Source: Arenibacter sp. ARW7G5Y1
GTDB taxonomy: Bacteria; Bacteroidota; Bacteroidia; Flavobacteriales; Flavobacteriaceae
NCBI RefSeq assembly: GCF_003201775.1
Contig: NZ_QJJZ01000008.1
Span: 108,425-172,424, forward strand
Reading direction: 5' to 3'
DNA: 64,000 bases
Shown here: positions 53,244 through 63,138 of the stretch, piece by piece
Numbering within the stretch: the first letter of the stretch is position 1
How the letters are laid out: every line of letters starts with the position of its first letter
Translations under genes and position numbers: made by a program
The notes under the pieces: generated by a model
Seen by the model: only the letters and a program-made list of their open reading frames with translations
Database searches by the model: none
Told to the model about the DNA's origin: nothing

Positions 53244-55860
53244 GGTGTATTTCCGCTCTAATGCAGCACAAATAATAAGCAAAAATGTTATTTATTTGGT
53301 TGAGGTGATCTGTGTTTAAATCTGATATTTTGTCTGGGAGTACCTCCTCCAGTTCGGTCAATTTAAGATTGTGGATATTGGCTATTAATTTGTGTATTAT
53401 CGCTTCCCATTTCACTTGATCCCTGTTCAAACCAATTTTGTTTATTCCCGTTAGATAATTTTCAAATTCCTTCTCCAGTAATTTCAGGACCTTGTTTATT
53501 TTAGGGATCTCATGGTCATAATTGTTATAGATATTTGAAAAATCCGGAGCCTTAAATTCCTTGCTGCCCAAAATTTTATAAACGGTATCTTTTAAATGGT
53601 CTATTTGGAAGGGTTTTTGAAAATATTCACTGTACGGAGTATTGGCTTCCGACGCATCCAGGGCGGATATAATAATAAGGGGGCATTTTATCTTTTTGGT
53701 TTTGATCCAATCCTTCAATCTGGTGTTTATTTTTTCATTTTCGAGCATTAAATCACTTATGATCAAATCGGGTGTATCTGAAATTATACTTTTCAAGGCC
53801 TCGTCCAAAGATTTGGTCTGAAGTAAGGTAATCTGGTCGAAATTTAGAATATGTTTTAACAGTTCCATAGTGGATACATCATCCTCTATGTGCAGGATGG
53901 TGTAATTACCGCTTAGTTTTGGAAGGGGCAGTGTTGCTGTTTGCACGGGTTTTATAACCCTTTGGGTAGAAGTGGATATGGTTGGGATTCGGATCGTAAA
54001 TTCGGAGCCCACCCCTTTTTCTGAAGAAGCCACTAAAGTACCTCCAAAAAGCGTTGTTAACTGTTTTACAATGGAAAGGCCAAGACCATAGCTGCCATAC
54101 CTGCCGGAGAGATCATTTTTTTCCATAAAGAAACGGTCGTTTATCCTATCAAGATTTTTGGGGAGTACCCCAACCCCGGTATCGGTCACTTTTATATATA
54201 GTGTTTCATTTTCCGAGCCGTTAACTGTAGCGGAGAGGCTAATAATACCTTTTTTGGTATATTTTATGGCATTTACCACAAGATTTGTAACTATCTGGGT
54301 CAATCTTAAAGCATCGGTCTGAAATAGGGTGGTTTCGAGCTTTTCGTCTATACTTAAATTGAAAGTAAGCCCTTTTTGAACGGCTTCGTACAAATAAGTA
54401 GAGTGGATGTCCCTTAAAAGCTCCGCAATATTGGTAGGTTCCAATTGGATATGCAGTTTGCCTTCCACTAATTTCTGGTGGTCCAGAACGTCGTATACCA
54501 GGCCGGCCAAGCTATTGCTGCTTCTTTCCAGGGAATGGATTATGGGTAGTTGTGGCTCCGAGGCATTTTTGTACAACAACTTTGTTAGCCCCAAAATAGC
54601 ATTTAAAGGTGTGCGCATTTCGTGACTCATATTTTGTAAAAATTCATCCCGTTGTCTTCTTGCCAGCTGTTCTTTCTCCAGGGCAGTGTTCAACTCATGG
54701 ACATGTTGATCAATTTTCACCTTCATTTTGGTAAAGGTATTCGCCAAGATCCCTATTTCGTCCTTTCGGTTGGTGGGTAGGGTATGATCATCGGGAATGC
54801 CCTGGTCATAGTTGCTGATCGCTCTGGTAATTTTGTTGATTTTTTTTGAAAATAAATTGGTGAAGAACCACGACAGGAGAATGGATAAGAGGCATACCCA
54901 TAGCAATGTCTGAATACTTTCGGCGCGAACCTTAAGGGCATTTTTCAGCAATATATTTTGGCCTATATTGGAAATCAGATATATTTTTCGCTTTCCATCG
55001 AAATAGGACAACTCCTTAAAATAACTCAAATAACGGCCGTCATTTTGCCCTACTAACTGTTGAAAACCATTTTTTGGAGGTTCTTGGGAACTATTACTGA
55101 CATTAAAATCGGTATAAAAATTTTGAAATTTCCGGGTCTGTTGACCAAATTGAAGAGACCTGTCATGTGCATATAAATACTGGCCCTCTGCATCTATTAA
55201 ATAGAACCGACTGTCGTTACCGGCAATTTGATCGAGGCTTAGATATAGCGGATTTAGGTTTATATTGATTATCAAAATACCAACTTTTCTGTTTCCATGG
55301 TCAAAAATAGGACTGGCAACACGCAGGGTAGGGGTGTAGGGGGTGCTTATTACACCGTATTCCTCATTCAAATTGATATTGGAAAAATAGTGTTCTCCTT
55401 TATTTATTTGAACGGCCTCTTTAAAATATTCCCGGTCCCCTTTTTGTTGTAGATTGTCCGACTTCAGTACTTGTCCGTCCAATTTGTTGAAACGAATAAT
55501 CTCTTTACCGTTTTCATCGGCCTCCAGTAGCCTGATCTGAAAATAAGTTTCTTTGTTTTCCAATATAATTCGGAAAAGCTGATCAATATCGTGGATGGTT
55601 TTTTCTGAGGGGTGAAATATATGTTGCTGTAGGGTTGGACTCGAGGCTATTACGGCAATGTCATTGGTAACCTCGTTGAGTAAGGCATAAAAGGACTGTT
55701 CTGCCAATTGAGAGCCATGCATAATACGTTCTTTTGAATGGGCCGTAATAACTTGTGAAGCCTTTCTAAAGACCAAGTACCCGGATAAAAGAATGGAGAA
55801 AATGATTAGGCCTGTGAAGAAAAGCGCAAATCGGGTAACTATGGAATGTCTTAAATTCAT
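53218..55860 (-). CDS. Hybrid sensor histidine kinase with receiver and Hpt-like tail
   Basis: The 880-residue protein has a membrane helix (about 10-30), an extracytoplasmic Cache-type sensor (about 40-300, with RVASPIFDHGNRKVGILIININL), a second helix (about 325), HAMP, HisKA with SHEMRTP (His near 412), HATPase_c (QIVTNLVVNAIKYT, GSYGLGLSIVKQL), a receiver (LIISDLML Asp near 701, QKPF Lys near 750) and a C-terminal helical bundle with IIHKLIANIHNLKL (His near 822), Hpt-like but lacking the usual K-G pair. The start is the ATG at 55860. Confidence 0.9.
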   Translation of the reverse strand: MNLRHSIVTRFALFFTGLIIFSILLSGYLVFRKASQVITAHSKERIMHGSQLAEQSFYALLNEVTNDIAVIASSPTLQQHIFHPSEKTIHDIDQLFRIILENKETYFQIRLLEADENGKEIIRFNKLDGQVLKSDNLQQKGDREYFKEAVQINKGEHYFSNINLNEEYGVISTPYTPTLRVASPIFDHGNRKVGILIININLNPLYLSLDQIAGNDSRFYLIDAEGQYLYAHDRSLQFGQQTRKFQNFYTDFNVSNSSQEPPKNGFQQLVGQNDGRYLSYFKELSYFDGKRKIYLISNIGQNILLKNALKVRAESIQTLLWVCLLSILLSWFFTNLFSKKINKITRAISNYDQGIPDDHTLPTNRKDEIGILANTFTKMKVKIDQHVHELNTALEKEQLARRQRDEFLQNMSHEMRTPLNAILGLTKLLYKNASEPQLPIIHSLERSSNSLAGLVYDVLDHQKLVEGKLHIQLEPTNIAELLRDIHSTYLYEAVQKGLTFNLSIDEKLETTLFQTDALRLTQIVTNLVVNAIKYTKKGIISLSATVNGSENETLYIKVTDTGVGVLPKNLDRINDRFFMEKNDLSGRYGSYGLGLSIVKQLTTLFGGTLVASSEKGVGSEFTIRIPTISTSTQRVIKPVQTATLPLPKLSGNYTILHIEDDVSTMELLKHILNFDQITLLQTKSLDEALKSIISDTPDLIISDLMLENEKINTRLKDWIKTKKIKCPLIIISALDASEANTPYSEYFQKPFQIDHLKDTVYKILGSKEFKAPDFSNIYNNYDHEIPKINKVLKLLEKEFENYLTGINKIGLNRDQVKWEAIIHKLIANIHNLKLTELEEVLPDKISDLNTDHLNQINNIFAYYLCCIRAEIHLNLKAGSS

Positions 55861-56093
55861 GTAAAAGCGAATATAAGGGATATACAACTAATTTATACTT
55901 TATTTAAATTGAAAGCAAAGCTTTATCGGAATGCCAATACGGTTTTAATACAAGAATCCAATTGTTTTCCACATATTTGGATTTTGTTATTGACTACTTA
56001 AGGTGGGTATGGTTTTGGTTTTAAAACAGGTGGTAATGAAAAAATAACGAATTTCATTATATTTGTTACAGACTTCAGAATTTACTTTGCTTT

Positions 56094-57362
56094 ATGGAGA
56101 CCTACGCTACAGCGCTTTTATATGCCATCCCATTTTTTGTAATCCTTTTAACTATAGAAATAACCTATGGCTATTTTGTAAAAAAACAAATGCATAAGGT
56201 TATGGATACGGTTTCCAGTATAAGTTCTGGGTTGACCAATATAATTAAGGATACCTTGGGGCTGGCAGTGATCGTAATTTCCTATCCTTTTCTGTTGGAA
56301 CATTTGGCTATAACGGAAATTAAAGCCAATTGGTTGGTATGGGGCGTTGCCTTTGTTGTTCTGGACTTTGCGGGATATTGGAACCATAGGCTCAGCCATA
56401 AAATAAATATTTTTTGGAATCAGCATGTAATCCACCATAGCAGTGAAGAATTTAATCTTGCCTGTGCCCTTAGGCAGCCCATCAGCAACCTAGTGGGTTA
56501 TTTTTCCCTATTCCTGCTCCCAGCAGCGGTTTTGGGAGTGCCCCACAAGGTAATAGCTGTTTTGGCCCCCATACATTTGTTTGCACAATTCTGGTACCAT
56601 ACCAGACATATAGGAAAGATGGGTTGGTTGGAATATATTTTGGTCACCCCATCCCAGCACCGGGTACACCATGCCATAAATCCGGAATACATAGATAAAA
56701 ACCTAGGACAAATATTGTGCGTTTGGGATCGCATGTTTGGTACATTTCAGGAAGAATTGGATCAGGTTCCTCCACAATATGGGGTGTTGAAGCCTGCGGG
56801 TAGCTGGAATCCGATAATTATTAATTTTCAGCATTTATGGCGGTTATTGCAGGACGCCTGGCGAACCAGGAGTTTTTGGGATAAAATACGCATTTGGTTT
56901 ATGCCTACGGGCTGGAGGCCCGATGATGTTAAGGAAAAGTATCCTATTGCTATTATTGGGGATGTTTACAATTTTAAAAGATATGCACCTAGCGCCACCA
57001 AGGGTCTGAAACTTTATGTGGTTTTTCAAATGCTCATAAGTTTGGGATTAATGATGTTTATGTTCTACAACTATACTCAAATTGGTTTTGAGGGTCTACT
57101 TATATTTAGTGGATTTATTTTTATTGGCATCTTTGGATATACCACTTTGATGGATAGGAAAAAATATGCTGTGGGGATAGAGGTTGTCAGGGGGGTGGCC
57201 GGAATAATATGGATAGTTTATTTAGGAGACTGGTTTGGCCTCAATGCGTACCTTCCCCAGGCCGATCTATGGATTGTGGCCTATTTCCTAATTACCATTT
57301 TTGCCAGTATATATTTTACTTATTTTGAAAATGGGGAAACCGGACTGCGATTGGCTTCATAA
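56094..57362 (+). CDS. Sterol desaturase family (fatty acid hydroxylase type) membrane oxygenase
   Basis: The 422-residue polytopic enzyme has all three histidine clusters: NHRLSH, HVIHHS and QHRVHHA, which bind a di-iron centre. The similarity resembles TMEM195/alkylglycerol monooxygenase-type proteins. The C-terminal 110 residues (membrane helices, no histidine motif) form an extra domain. The reaction is probably lipid hydroxylation, desaturation or ether-bond cleavage. A -7 element TATATTTG lies at 56058-56065. Confidence 0.9.
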   Translation: METYATALLYAIPFFVILLTIEITYGYFVKKQMHKVMDTVSSISSGLTNIIKDTLGLAVIVISYPFLLEHLAITEIKANWLVWGVAFVVLDFAGYWNHRLSHKINIFWNQHVIHHSSEEFNLACALRQPISNLVGYFSLFLLPAAVLGVPHKVIAVLAPIHLFAQFWYHTRHIGKMGWLEYILVTPSQHRVHHAINPEYIDKNLGQILCVWDRMFGTFQEELDQVPPQYGVLKPAGSWNPIIINFQHLWRLLQDAWRTRSFWDKIRIWFMPTGWRPDDVKEKYPIAIIGDVYNFKRYAPSATKGLKLYVVFQMLISLGLMMFMFYNYTQIGFEGLLIFSGFIFIGIFGYTTLMDRKKYAVGIEVVRGVAGIIWIVYLGDWFGLNAYLPQADLWIVAYFLITIFASIYFTYFENGETGLRLAS

Positions 57363-57503
57363 GTATTAAGTTTTCAACTAAAATATTTTGGATTGGCATT
57401 CATTAGGAAAAGGGGAGCATGGAAAATATAAGTTTTTAGTCCGGTCTGCTTATGGGGCCATTTAAACTTTGAAAAGCAAATCAGGGCAGATTTGTACAAA
57501 AAA

Positions 57504-57770
57504 CTATTTGTGGTTCCTAATTTCTTTGTCTACCAAAGCTATATATCGCTGCATAGCTTCTTCAATGCTTACGTTTTTAGCTTGGATAAGGGCGTTGGCC
57601 TTAAAGGCATTTATTAAAGGGGTCCTGCTTCCCGGATGGCTAAAATTGCGGTTCGCAATTTTAAAATAGGCATATAGTTTTAATAAAAGATCCGCAGGCA
57701 AAGGGTCTGTATAATCATTGACAAAATCGACCGCAGCTATAAAATCTTGTTTTAGTTTATCAGTCTTCAT
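57504..57770 (-). CDS. Acyl-CoA-binding protein
   Basis: The 88-residue protein is an ACBP: DFIAAVDFVNDY, LLKLYAYFKIANRNFS with the conserved Tyr and Lys, KANALIQAKNVSIEEAMQRYI. ACBP carries long-chain acyl-CoA. It starts at the ATG at 57770, overlapping the psd end by 11 bp, and therefore sits in the phospholipid operon. Confidence 0.9.
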   Translation of the reverse strand: MKTDKLKQDFIAAVDFVNDYTDPLPADLLLKLYAYFKIANRNFSHPGSRTPLINAFKANALIQAKNVSIEEAMQRYIALVDKEIRNHK

Positions 57771-58434
57771 TTTCTTTTTTAACCCTTGTAGTTGCAATAC
57801 ATGTTTTTGCCCCAGTTACTTTTTGGTGCAATTTTACTGTAATTGCACTATCCAAAGGTAAGAACAAATCTACTCTAGAGCCAAATTTAATAAATCCTGC
57901 ATCTTCTCCCTGTTGTACACTTTCACCAACTTCGGCGTAATTTACGATACGACGTGCCATGGCCCCAGCCACCTGTCGGTAGAGGATGTCGCCAAACTTG
58001 GGAGTGTTTATAACTACAGTGGTTCTTTCATTCTCTTCACTGGATTTGGGATGCCATGCCACTAGATATTTTCCGGGATGGTATTTTGAAAACTTAACCA
58101 GTCCACTGGCGGGGTATCTTGTTACGTGTACATTTATGGGAGACATGAAAATGGACACTTGGATCCGCTTTGCCTTAAAATATTCCGTTTCCTCCACTTC
58201 CTCAATAACTACTACCTTACCATCTACCGGAGCCAATATTTCATCAAAATTCTTGGAAACCTTCCTTTTGGGATTTCTAAAAAATTGTAGGATCAAAATA
58301 AGGATAAGCAAGGAAACTATTTGAAGTCCAAATTTAAGCCAAGTTATATCTATAAAATAATTGGCCAATACCACAATGGAACAAACTATAATAAAGGTTG
58401 TTATAATAATTTTTTGTCCTTCTTTATGAAACAT
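57760..58434 (-). CDS. psd: Phosphatidylserine decarboxylase (short type)
   Basis: The 224-residue membrane-anchored enzyme decarboxylates phosphatidylserine to phosphatidylethanolamine. The pyruvoyl-forming cleavage site is in IKFGSRVDLFLP (Gly-Ser near residue 184). Motifs VDGKVVVIEEVEETEYFKAKRIQVSIFMSPINVHVTRYP are conserved. It overlaps cdsA by 11 bp and the ACBP gene by 11 bp, showing tight coupling. Confidence 0.93.
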   Translation of the reverse strand: MFHKEGQKIIITTFIIVCSIVVLANYFIDITWLKFGLQIVSLLILILILQFFRNPKRKVSKNFDEILAPVDGKVVVIEEVEETEYFKAKRIQVSIFMSPINVHVTRYPASGLVKFSKYHPGKYLVAWHPKSSEENERTTVVINTPKFGDILYRQVAGAMARRIVNYAEVGESVQQGEDAGFIKFGSRVDLFLPLDSAITVKLHQKVTGAKTCIATTRVKKENED

Positions 58435-59227
58435 GGGAAAAAATAATTAAAGTTAAATATGCGAAAGGTGCGGCAAAAACCAAACTGTCCAATCTGTCCA
58501 GCATGCCACCGTGCCCTGGTAAAATAGCTCCACTATCCTTAACACCGGCGGCCCTTTTAAATTTTGATTCTATAAGATCGCCCAAACTTCCTGTAATTAC
58601 TATCACAGTGGCCAGTATCAACCATTGTCCCAAAGAGATATTGGTCTCATATTTCGATAAAAAATAGGACGCAGCCAAGGCAAAAACAAAACCTCCAACG
58701 GCTCCCTCTATTGTTTTTTTCGGGGAAATGGAGGGGAACAATTTATGACGGCCAATACTTTTTCCTACCAAATATGCAAAGGTATCGTTTACCCAAATAA
58801 GGATAAATATCCCCATGATCAGCAGTTTTGCAAATTCATTGTCCTTATAAGGTATCATAGTAAGGAAAATACACCCTCCGCCTATATAAAATAAGCCAAT
58901 AATAAACTTTTGCAAATTGTTGAACGGTTTTTCTTTTCCTGAAAAGAGGTAATACAGCAATATAAAATTAATCGATATGGTAATGAACATTAGAATATTG
59001 ATGAGAACCTTATCATCAATAAGGTAAATAAATGCCCACCACAGCGCCAAGTAGGCTATAAAAATATGGTAGCCAGGAAGTTTTATCATGCGTTTGTACT
59101 CGTAAAGGCAGGCGAGTCCAAAGGTCATAAATAAAAAATCAAACGCATCGGAACTTAGGAATACGGCGGAAAGTAACAGAATTACATATACCGCACCTGT
59201 AAGTAAGCGCCTTAAAATTTCTTTCAT
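58424..59227 (-). CDS. cdsA: Phosphatidate cytidylyltransferase
   Basis: The 267-residue polytopic enzyme makes CDP-diacylglycerol from CTP and phosphatidate. Visible: WVNDTFAYLVGKSIGRHKLFPSISPKKTIEGAVGG and the C-terminal SxGD-type motif GDLIESKFKRAAGVKDSGAILPGHGGMLDRLDS. It is the substrate step before psd in the same operon. Confidence 0.94.
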   Translation of the reverse strand: MKEILRRLLTGAVYVILLLSAVFLSSDAFDFLFMTFGLACLYEYKRMIKLPGYHIFIAYLALWWAFIYLIDDKVLINILMFITISINFILLYYLFSGKEKPFNNLQKFIIGLFYIGGGCIFLTMIPYKDNEFAKLLIMGIFILIWVNDTFAYLVGKSIGRHKLFPSISPKKTIEGAVGGFVFALAASYFLSKYETNISLGQWLILATVIVITGSLGDLIESKFKRAAGVKDSGAILPGHGGMLDRLDSLVFAAPFAYLTLIIFSHVS

Positions 59228-59228
59228 G

Positions 59229-59840
59229 TTATAAGTCTTCCAGAAGTAAAAGATAAAGATTTTTAGAACTACTTCCGTAAGTTAAGAAATCGTCTGAATT
59301 TTCAGCCGTTGGTTGGAAATGTTTTATGGTAGTAATGTTGGCCGGAATTACATTTTTATACTTCTTTTTAATTGTCTTTAATCCCTCTCCAATAGATTCG
59401 ACCATTTGGCTGGTAGTGGCAAAAACAATAACATTTGAAGGTAATTCGTGTAGTTTTCTTTCCTTCAATTGATTGGAGCAAACCAATATGGAACCATTTT
59501 GTGCAACTAAATGTTCACAGGTGGTGAAAAATATTTCGCTATTATTGGGTAGGTTGGTGAAATTTATCTCTTGTTTGGAGAATTTTTCCTCCAATCTTTT
59601 ATCCATTGAAAAAAAGGTTTGGTCCTGCCATTGATTTTCAATGATAATATTGTCCAAATTGTTGAACACCTCATTTATGGAATCACAATATAGGAACTTG
59701 CCACCATTATGTTTAAAATTAATGGTAAACTTTTCGTCAACAGGAATGTTTAAGTCGGGCATATGTTGCCCTCTCGTTTCCACAGTTTCCTTGGAAACCT
59801 TTCTTTTTCCTCCCCCGAAAAGTTTATCAAATAATCCCAT
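59229..59840 (-). CDS. LUD domain-containing protein
   Basis: The 203-residue protein matches the LUD (LutC/YkgG-like) domain: FFTTCEHLVAQNGSILVCSNQLKERKLHELPSNVIVFATTSQMVESIGEGLKTIKKKY. No cluster-binding cysteines or partner lutA/lutB are present, so lactate utilisation is not implied. It lies one base before cdsA and 61 bp after ftsH. Its role in this lipid/protein-quality operon is unknown. Confidence 0.85.
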   Translation of the reverse strand: MGLFDKLFGGGKRKVSKETVETRGQHMPDLNIPVDEKFTINFKHNGGKFLYCDSINEVFNNLDNIIIENQWQDQTFFSMDKRLEEKFSKQEINFTNLPNNSEIFFTTCEHLVAQNGSILVCSNQLKERKLHELPSNVIVFATTSQMVESIGEGLKTIKKKYKNVIPANITTIKHFQPTAENSDDFLTYGSSSKNLYLLLLEDL

Positions 59841-59901
59841 TAATATCTAAATGGAGTCTTTAAGCCCCTAGTTGTTTAGGAACAACGAATTATTTATTGT
59901 T

Positions 59902-61899
59902 TTATTTTTCTGTTTCTGATTTTGGAAGATCTTTCTTGGCTTTTTCCTCTTTTTCCGCTGCTTCCTCAGCTTCAAGTCTTTTGTCTTTGTCAAAAGGACG
60001 CTTGCCGAAAATCTTTTCCAAATCGTCCTTAAATATAACTTCTTTTTCCAATAAACGTTCAGCTAATTCTGTAAGTTTATCTTTGTTGTTGGACAATAAT
60101 TCAACGGCTCTTCTATACTGCTCCTCAATGAGCTTGGAAATCTCCTTGTCTATGGTCAATGCGGTCTGTTCGCTATAGGGTTTGGAAAAACCATATTCAT
60201 TTTGACCGGATGAGTCGTAATAGGTAATATTGCCAATCTCTTCGTTCAGGCCATAAATGGTTACCATGGCCCTGGCCTGTTTGGTTACCTTTTCCAAATC
60301 GCTTAGTGCACCAGTGGATATCTTGTTGAAGATAACTTTTTCGGCAGCCCTACCGCCAAGGGTAGCACACATTTCATCCTTCATTTGTTCCGGGCGAACA
60401 ATGAGGCGTTCTTCCGGTAAATACCATGCGGCACCCAACGATTGCCCTCTGGGTACTATAGTTACTTTCACCAAGGGTGCGGCGTGTTCCAACATCCAAC
60501 TTACGGTGGCATGTCCGGCTTCGTGATATGCAATGGTTTCCTTTTCCCCAGGAGTAATTATTTTATTCTTTTTCTCAAGACCTCCAACAATTCTGTCTAC
60601 CGCATCCAAGAAGTCTTGCTTGGTAACAGCTTTTTTCTCCTTACGGGCAGCAATCAATGCCGCCTCATTACAGACATTGGCAATATCGGCACCCGAAAAA
60701 CCAGGAGTTTGTTTGGCCAGGAAATCCAAATCCAATGTTTCGGCCGTTTTTATAGGTCTTAGGTGGACTTCGAAAATTTCTTTTCTCTCTCTGATGTCCG
60801 GAAGATCCACGTATATCTGTCTGTCAAATCGCCCCGCTCTCATTAATGCTTTGTCCAAAACATCGGCACGGTTGGTCGCTGCCAAGACAATAACGTTGGT
60901 ATTGGTACCAAAACCATCCATTTCGGTCAATAACTGGTTCAAGGTATTTTCCCTCTCGTCATTGGATCCCGTAAAATTATTTTTGCCCCTGGCCCTACCA
61001 ATGGCATCGATCTCATCAATAAAAATAATGGCAGGTGATTTGTCTTTGGCCTGTTTAAATAAATCCCTTACCCTGGAAGCTCCTACCCCTACGAACATCT
61101 CCACAAAATCCGAACCGGAAAGTGAAAAGAATGGAACTTTCGCTTCGCCGGCAACAGCCTTGGCCAATAAGGTTTTGCCAGTTCCCGGAGGTCCTACCAA
61201 TAAGGCTCCTTTAGGAATTTTTCCACCCAATGAGGTGTACTTGTCCGGATTTCTCAAGAATTCCACAATCTCCTCCACTTCTTCCTTGGCGCCTTCCAAA
61301 CCGGCAACATCCTTGAACGAGGTTCTTGTATCGGTTTTTTCGTCGAATAATTTGGCTTTGGACTTTCCAATATTGAAAATCTGACCACCGGCCCCACCAC
61401 CGGCCCCACCAGACATACGGCGCATTAAATAGATCCATATACCTATGATGAGTACAAATGGCAATAAGGTCAACAGGAGTTCGGTGAGTACATTCGATTC
61501 TTGGTCGTACGTAAGTTCCGTGTCTAAATTGTTTTCCTTTTTAATGTCATTGATCTCGTTTTCAAAGTTCTGCTGATCCCCATAGTTTACTACGTACTGT
61601 GGCGTAGCAGTGGCCGTCAAGGAAAAGGGCTGGTCCGATACATCCTTGTGGACCTCCTTTTTTAAGGCCTCTTCGGTAAGGAATATTTTTGCCTGTCTGG
61701 TATTGGTTATGACCAATATTTTTCGGATATCCCCATTTCTTAAATACTCTTGAAGCTCGGAGGTACTGGCTTTTTTGGTATTCGCGAAGTTTCCGCTACC
61801 GAAAAATTGAAAACCAATTAATAATATTGCTATTACGCCATATATCCACCAAGTATTGAATTTGGGTTTTTTGGGACCTGTATTATTTTCTTTTGCCAT
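59902..61899 (-). CDS. ftsH: ATP-dependent zinc metalloprotease FtsH
   Basis: The 665-residue membrane AAA+ protease has two N-terminal helices flanking a periplasmic domain, Walker A in LLVGPPGTGKTLLAK (about 236-243), Walker B FIDEIDAIG, the SRH NRADVLDKALMRAGRFDRQ, and zinc site HEAGH near 450. A Gly-rich stretch (MSGGAGGGAGG) follows helix 2. The C-terminus is charged. Standard length and order; it degrades membrane and short-lived proteins. Confidence 0.97.
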   Translation of the reverse strand: MAKENNTGPKKPKFNTWWIYGVIAILLIGFQFFGSGNFANTKKASTSELQEYLRNGDIRKILVITNTRQAKIFLTEEALKKEVHKDVSDQPFSLTATATPQYVVNYGDQQNFENEINDIKKENNLDTELTYDQESNVLTELLLTLLPFVLIIGIWIYLMRRMSGGAGGGAGGQIFNIGKSKAKLFDEKTDTRTSFKDVAGLEGAKEEVEEIVEFLRNPDKYTSLGGKIPKGALLVGPPGTGKTLLAKAVAGEAKVPFFSLSGSDFVEMFVGVGASRVRDLFKQAKDKSPAIIFIDEIDAIGRARGKNNFTGSNDERENTLNQLLTEMDGFGTNTNVIVLAATNRADVLDKALMRAGRFDRQIYVDLPDIRERKEIFEVHLRPIKTAETLDLDFLAKQTPGFSGADIANVCNEAALIAARKEKKAVTKQDFLDAVDRIVGGLEKKNKIITPGEKETIAYHEAGHATVSWMLEHAAPLVKVTIVPRGQSLGAAWYLPEERLIVRPEQMKDEMCATLGGRAAEKVIFNKISTGALSDLEKVTKQARAMVTIYGLNEEIGNITYYDSSGQNEYGFSKPYSEQTALTIDKEISKLIEEQYRRAVELLSNNKDKLTELAERLLEKEVIFKDDLEKIFGKRPFDKDKRLEAEEAAEKEEKAKKDLPKSETEK

Positions 61900-61908
61900 T
61901 ATTTTTTT

Positions 61909-62286
61909 TTACTGATTGAAGCTACTTTCAACTGAAGTTACTTTGGCGTCTCCCCAAAGTCCTTCTATATCATAATATTCTCTAACTTGTTTTTGAAATA
62001 CATGTACTACTACGTTTACGTAGTCCATTAAAACCCATTCCGCGTTATCGGAACCTTCAACATGCCAAGGTTTGTCTTGAATTGCCTTACTTACGGTTTT
62101 TTGGATGGAGCCTACAATGGCGTTTACATGTGTGTTGGAAGTACCATTACAAATAATAAAGTAGTCACAAACAGTATTCTCAATGTCTCTAAGATCAAGT
62201 AAATTTATGTCATGTCCTTTAACCTCTTCTATTCCACTTAAAATTAAGGCAATTAACTCATCTGCGCTACTTTTCCTTTTCTGCAT
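61909..62286 (-). CDS. rsfS: Ribosome silencing factor RsfS
   Basis: The 125-residue protein matches the RsfS/Iojap family: DYFIICNGTSNTHVNAIVGSI, DKPWHVEGSDNAEWVLMDYVNVVVHVFQ, YYDIEGLWGDA. It blocks 50S-30S joining under starvation. It lies 9 bp upstream of ftsH. A -7 element TAACTTTG is at 62307-62314 on the minus strand. Confidence 0.95.
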   Translation of the reverse strand: MQKRKSSADELIALILSGIEEVKGHDINLLDLRDIENTVCDYFIICNGTSNTHVNAIVGSIQKTVSKAIQDKPWHVEGSDNAEWVLMDYVNVVVHVFQKQVREYYDIEGLWGDAKVTSVESSFNQ

Positions 62287-62379
62287 TCAAAAATTTTAAA
62301 TTTTTACAAAGTTATTATTTTTTTGTTTTTTTAACTATTGTTTTTAACAATACATTATATATTAATCATAAGATTGTAA

Positions 62380-63111
62380 ATGCAATTAATCAAACTTAGT
62401 GCCACGGACTCAACAAATGCCTATTTAAAGGAATTGATGTTCCATAATAAGCTGGACGATTTTACAGTGGTAATGGCCCATACCCAATTGAAGGGACGGG
62501 GTCAAATGGGGACAAGTTGGTTCTCCGAGCCTGGTAAGAACTTGACTTTTAGTATTTTAGTGAAATCTTTGGAATGTCAGGTCTCGGATCAGTTTCTTTT
62601 GAATATTTATGTTTCTCTGGCAATCTATGACACTTTAACCCAACTTCAAGTACCTGATTTAAAGATTAAATGGCCTAACGACATTATGTCAGGACATTCC
62701 AAAATTTGTGGAATTCTCATTGAAAATATTTTATCCGGACAACATATTCAGGCCTCCGTTGTTGGAATTGGCTTAAATGTAAATCAATTGGGTTTCAATA
62801 AGCTTCCCAATGTGTCCTCCTTAAAGCTAATTTTAGGTAGATCGGTGGATCTGGATGAATTGCTATACAGTGTTGTTGAAAATTTAAAAAAGTTGATAGG
62901 GAACAAGGGGAAGGCGGATAGGGGAAATCTTTTTGGACGTTACGAGTCTGCCCTTTTTAGAAAGGATAAGCCGTCTACCTTTAAAAACCGTGACGACGAA
63001 ATGTTCATGGGCTTTATAAAAGGCGTTTCCAGCGCCGGAAAACTAAAGATTTTAATGGAAGACGACATATTACAGGAATTCAACCTAAAAGAGGTGAAGC
63101 TACTGTATTGA
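62380..63111 (+). CDS. birA: Biotin--[acetyl-CoA-carboxylase] ligase
   Basis: The 243-residue catalytic-only BirA lacks the N-terminal DNA-binding domain of E. coli BirA. Motifs: STNAYLKEL, biotin-binding GRGQMGTSWFSEPGKNLTFS, IKWPNDI and CGILIEN. It biotinylates the carboxylase carrier protein. It is divergent from rsfS and convergent with the SRPBCC gene. Confidence 0.93.
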   Translation: MQLIKLSATDSTNAYLKELMFHNKLDDFTVVMAHTQLKGRGQMGTSWFSEPGKNLTFSILVKSLECQVSDQFLLNIYVSLAIYDTLTQLQVPDLKIKWPNDIMSGHSKICGILIENILSGQHIQASVVGIGLNVNQLGFNKLPNVSSLKLILGRSVDLDELLYSVVENLKKLIGNKGKADRGNLFGRYESALFRKDKPSTFKNRDDEMFMGFIKGVSSAGKLKILMEDDILQEFNLKEVKLLY

Positions 63112-63138
63112 ACATTATATCCGAAAAATAGCCTAAAC

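Noticed and set aside
59229-59840. Lactate utilisation protein LutC
   Set aside because: Only the LUD domain matches; the partner proteins and iron-sulfur cysteines are missing, so the function is left open.
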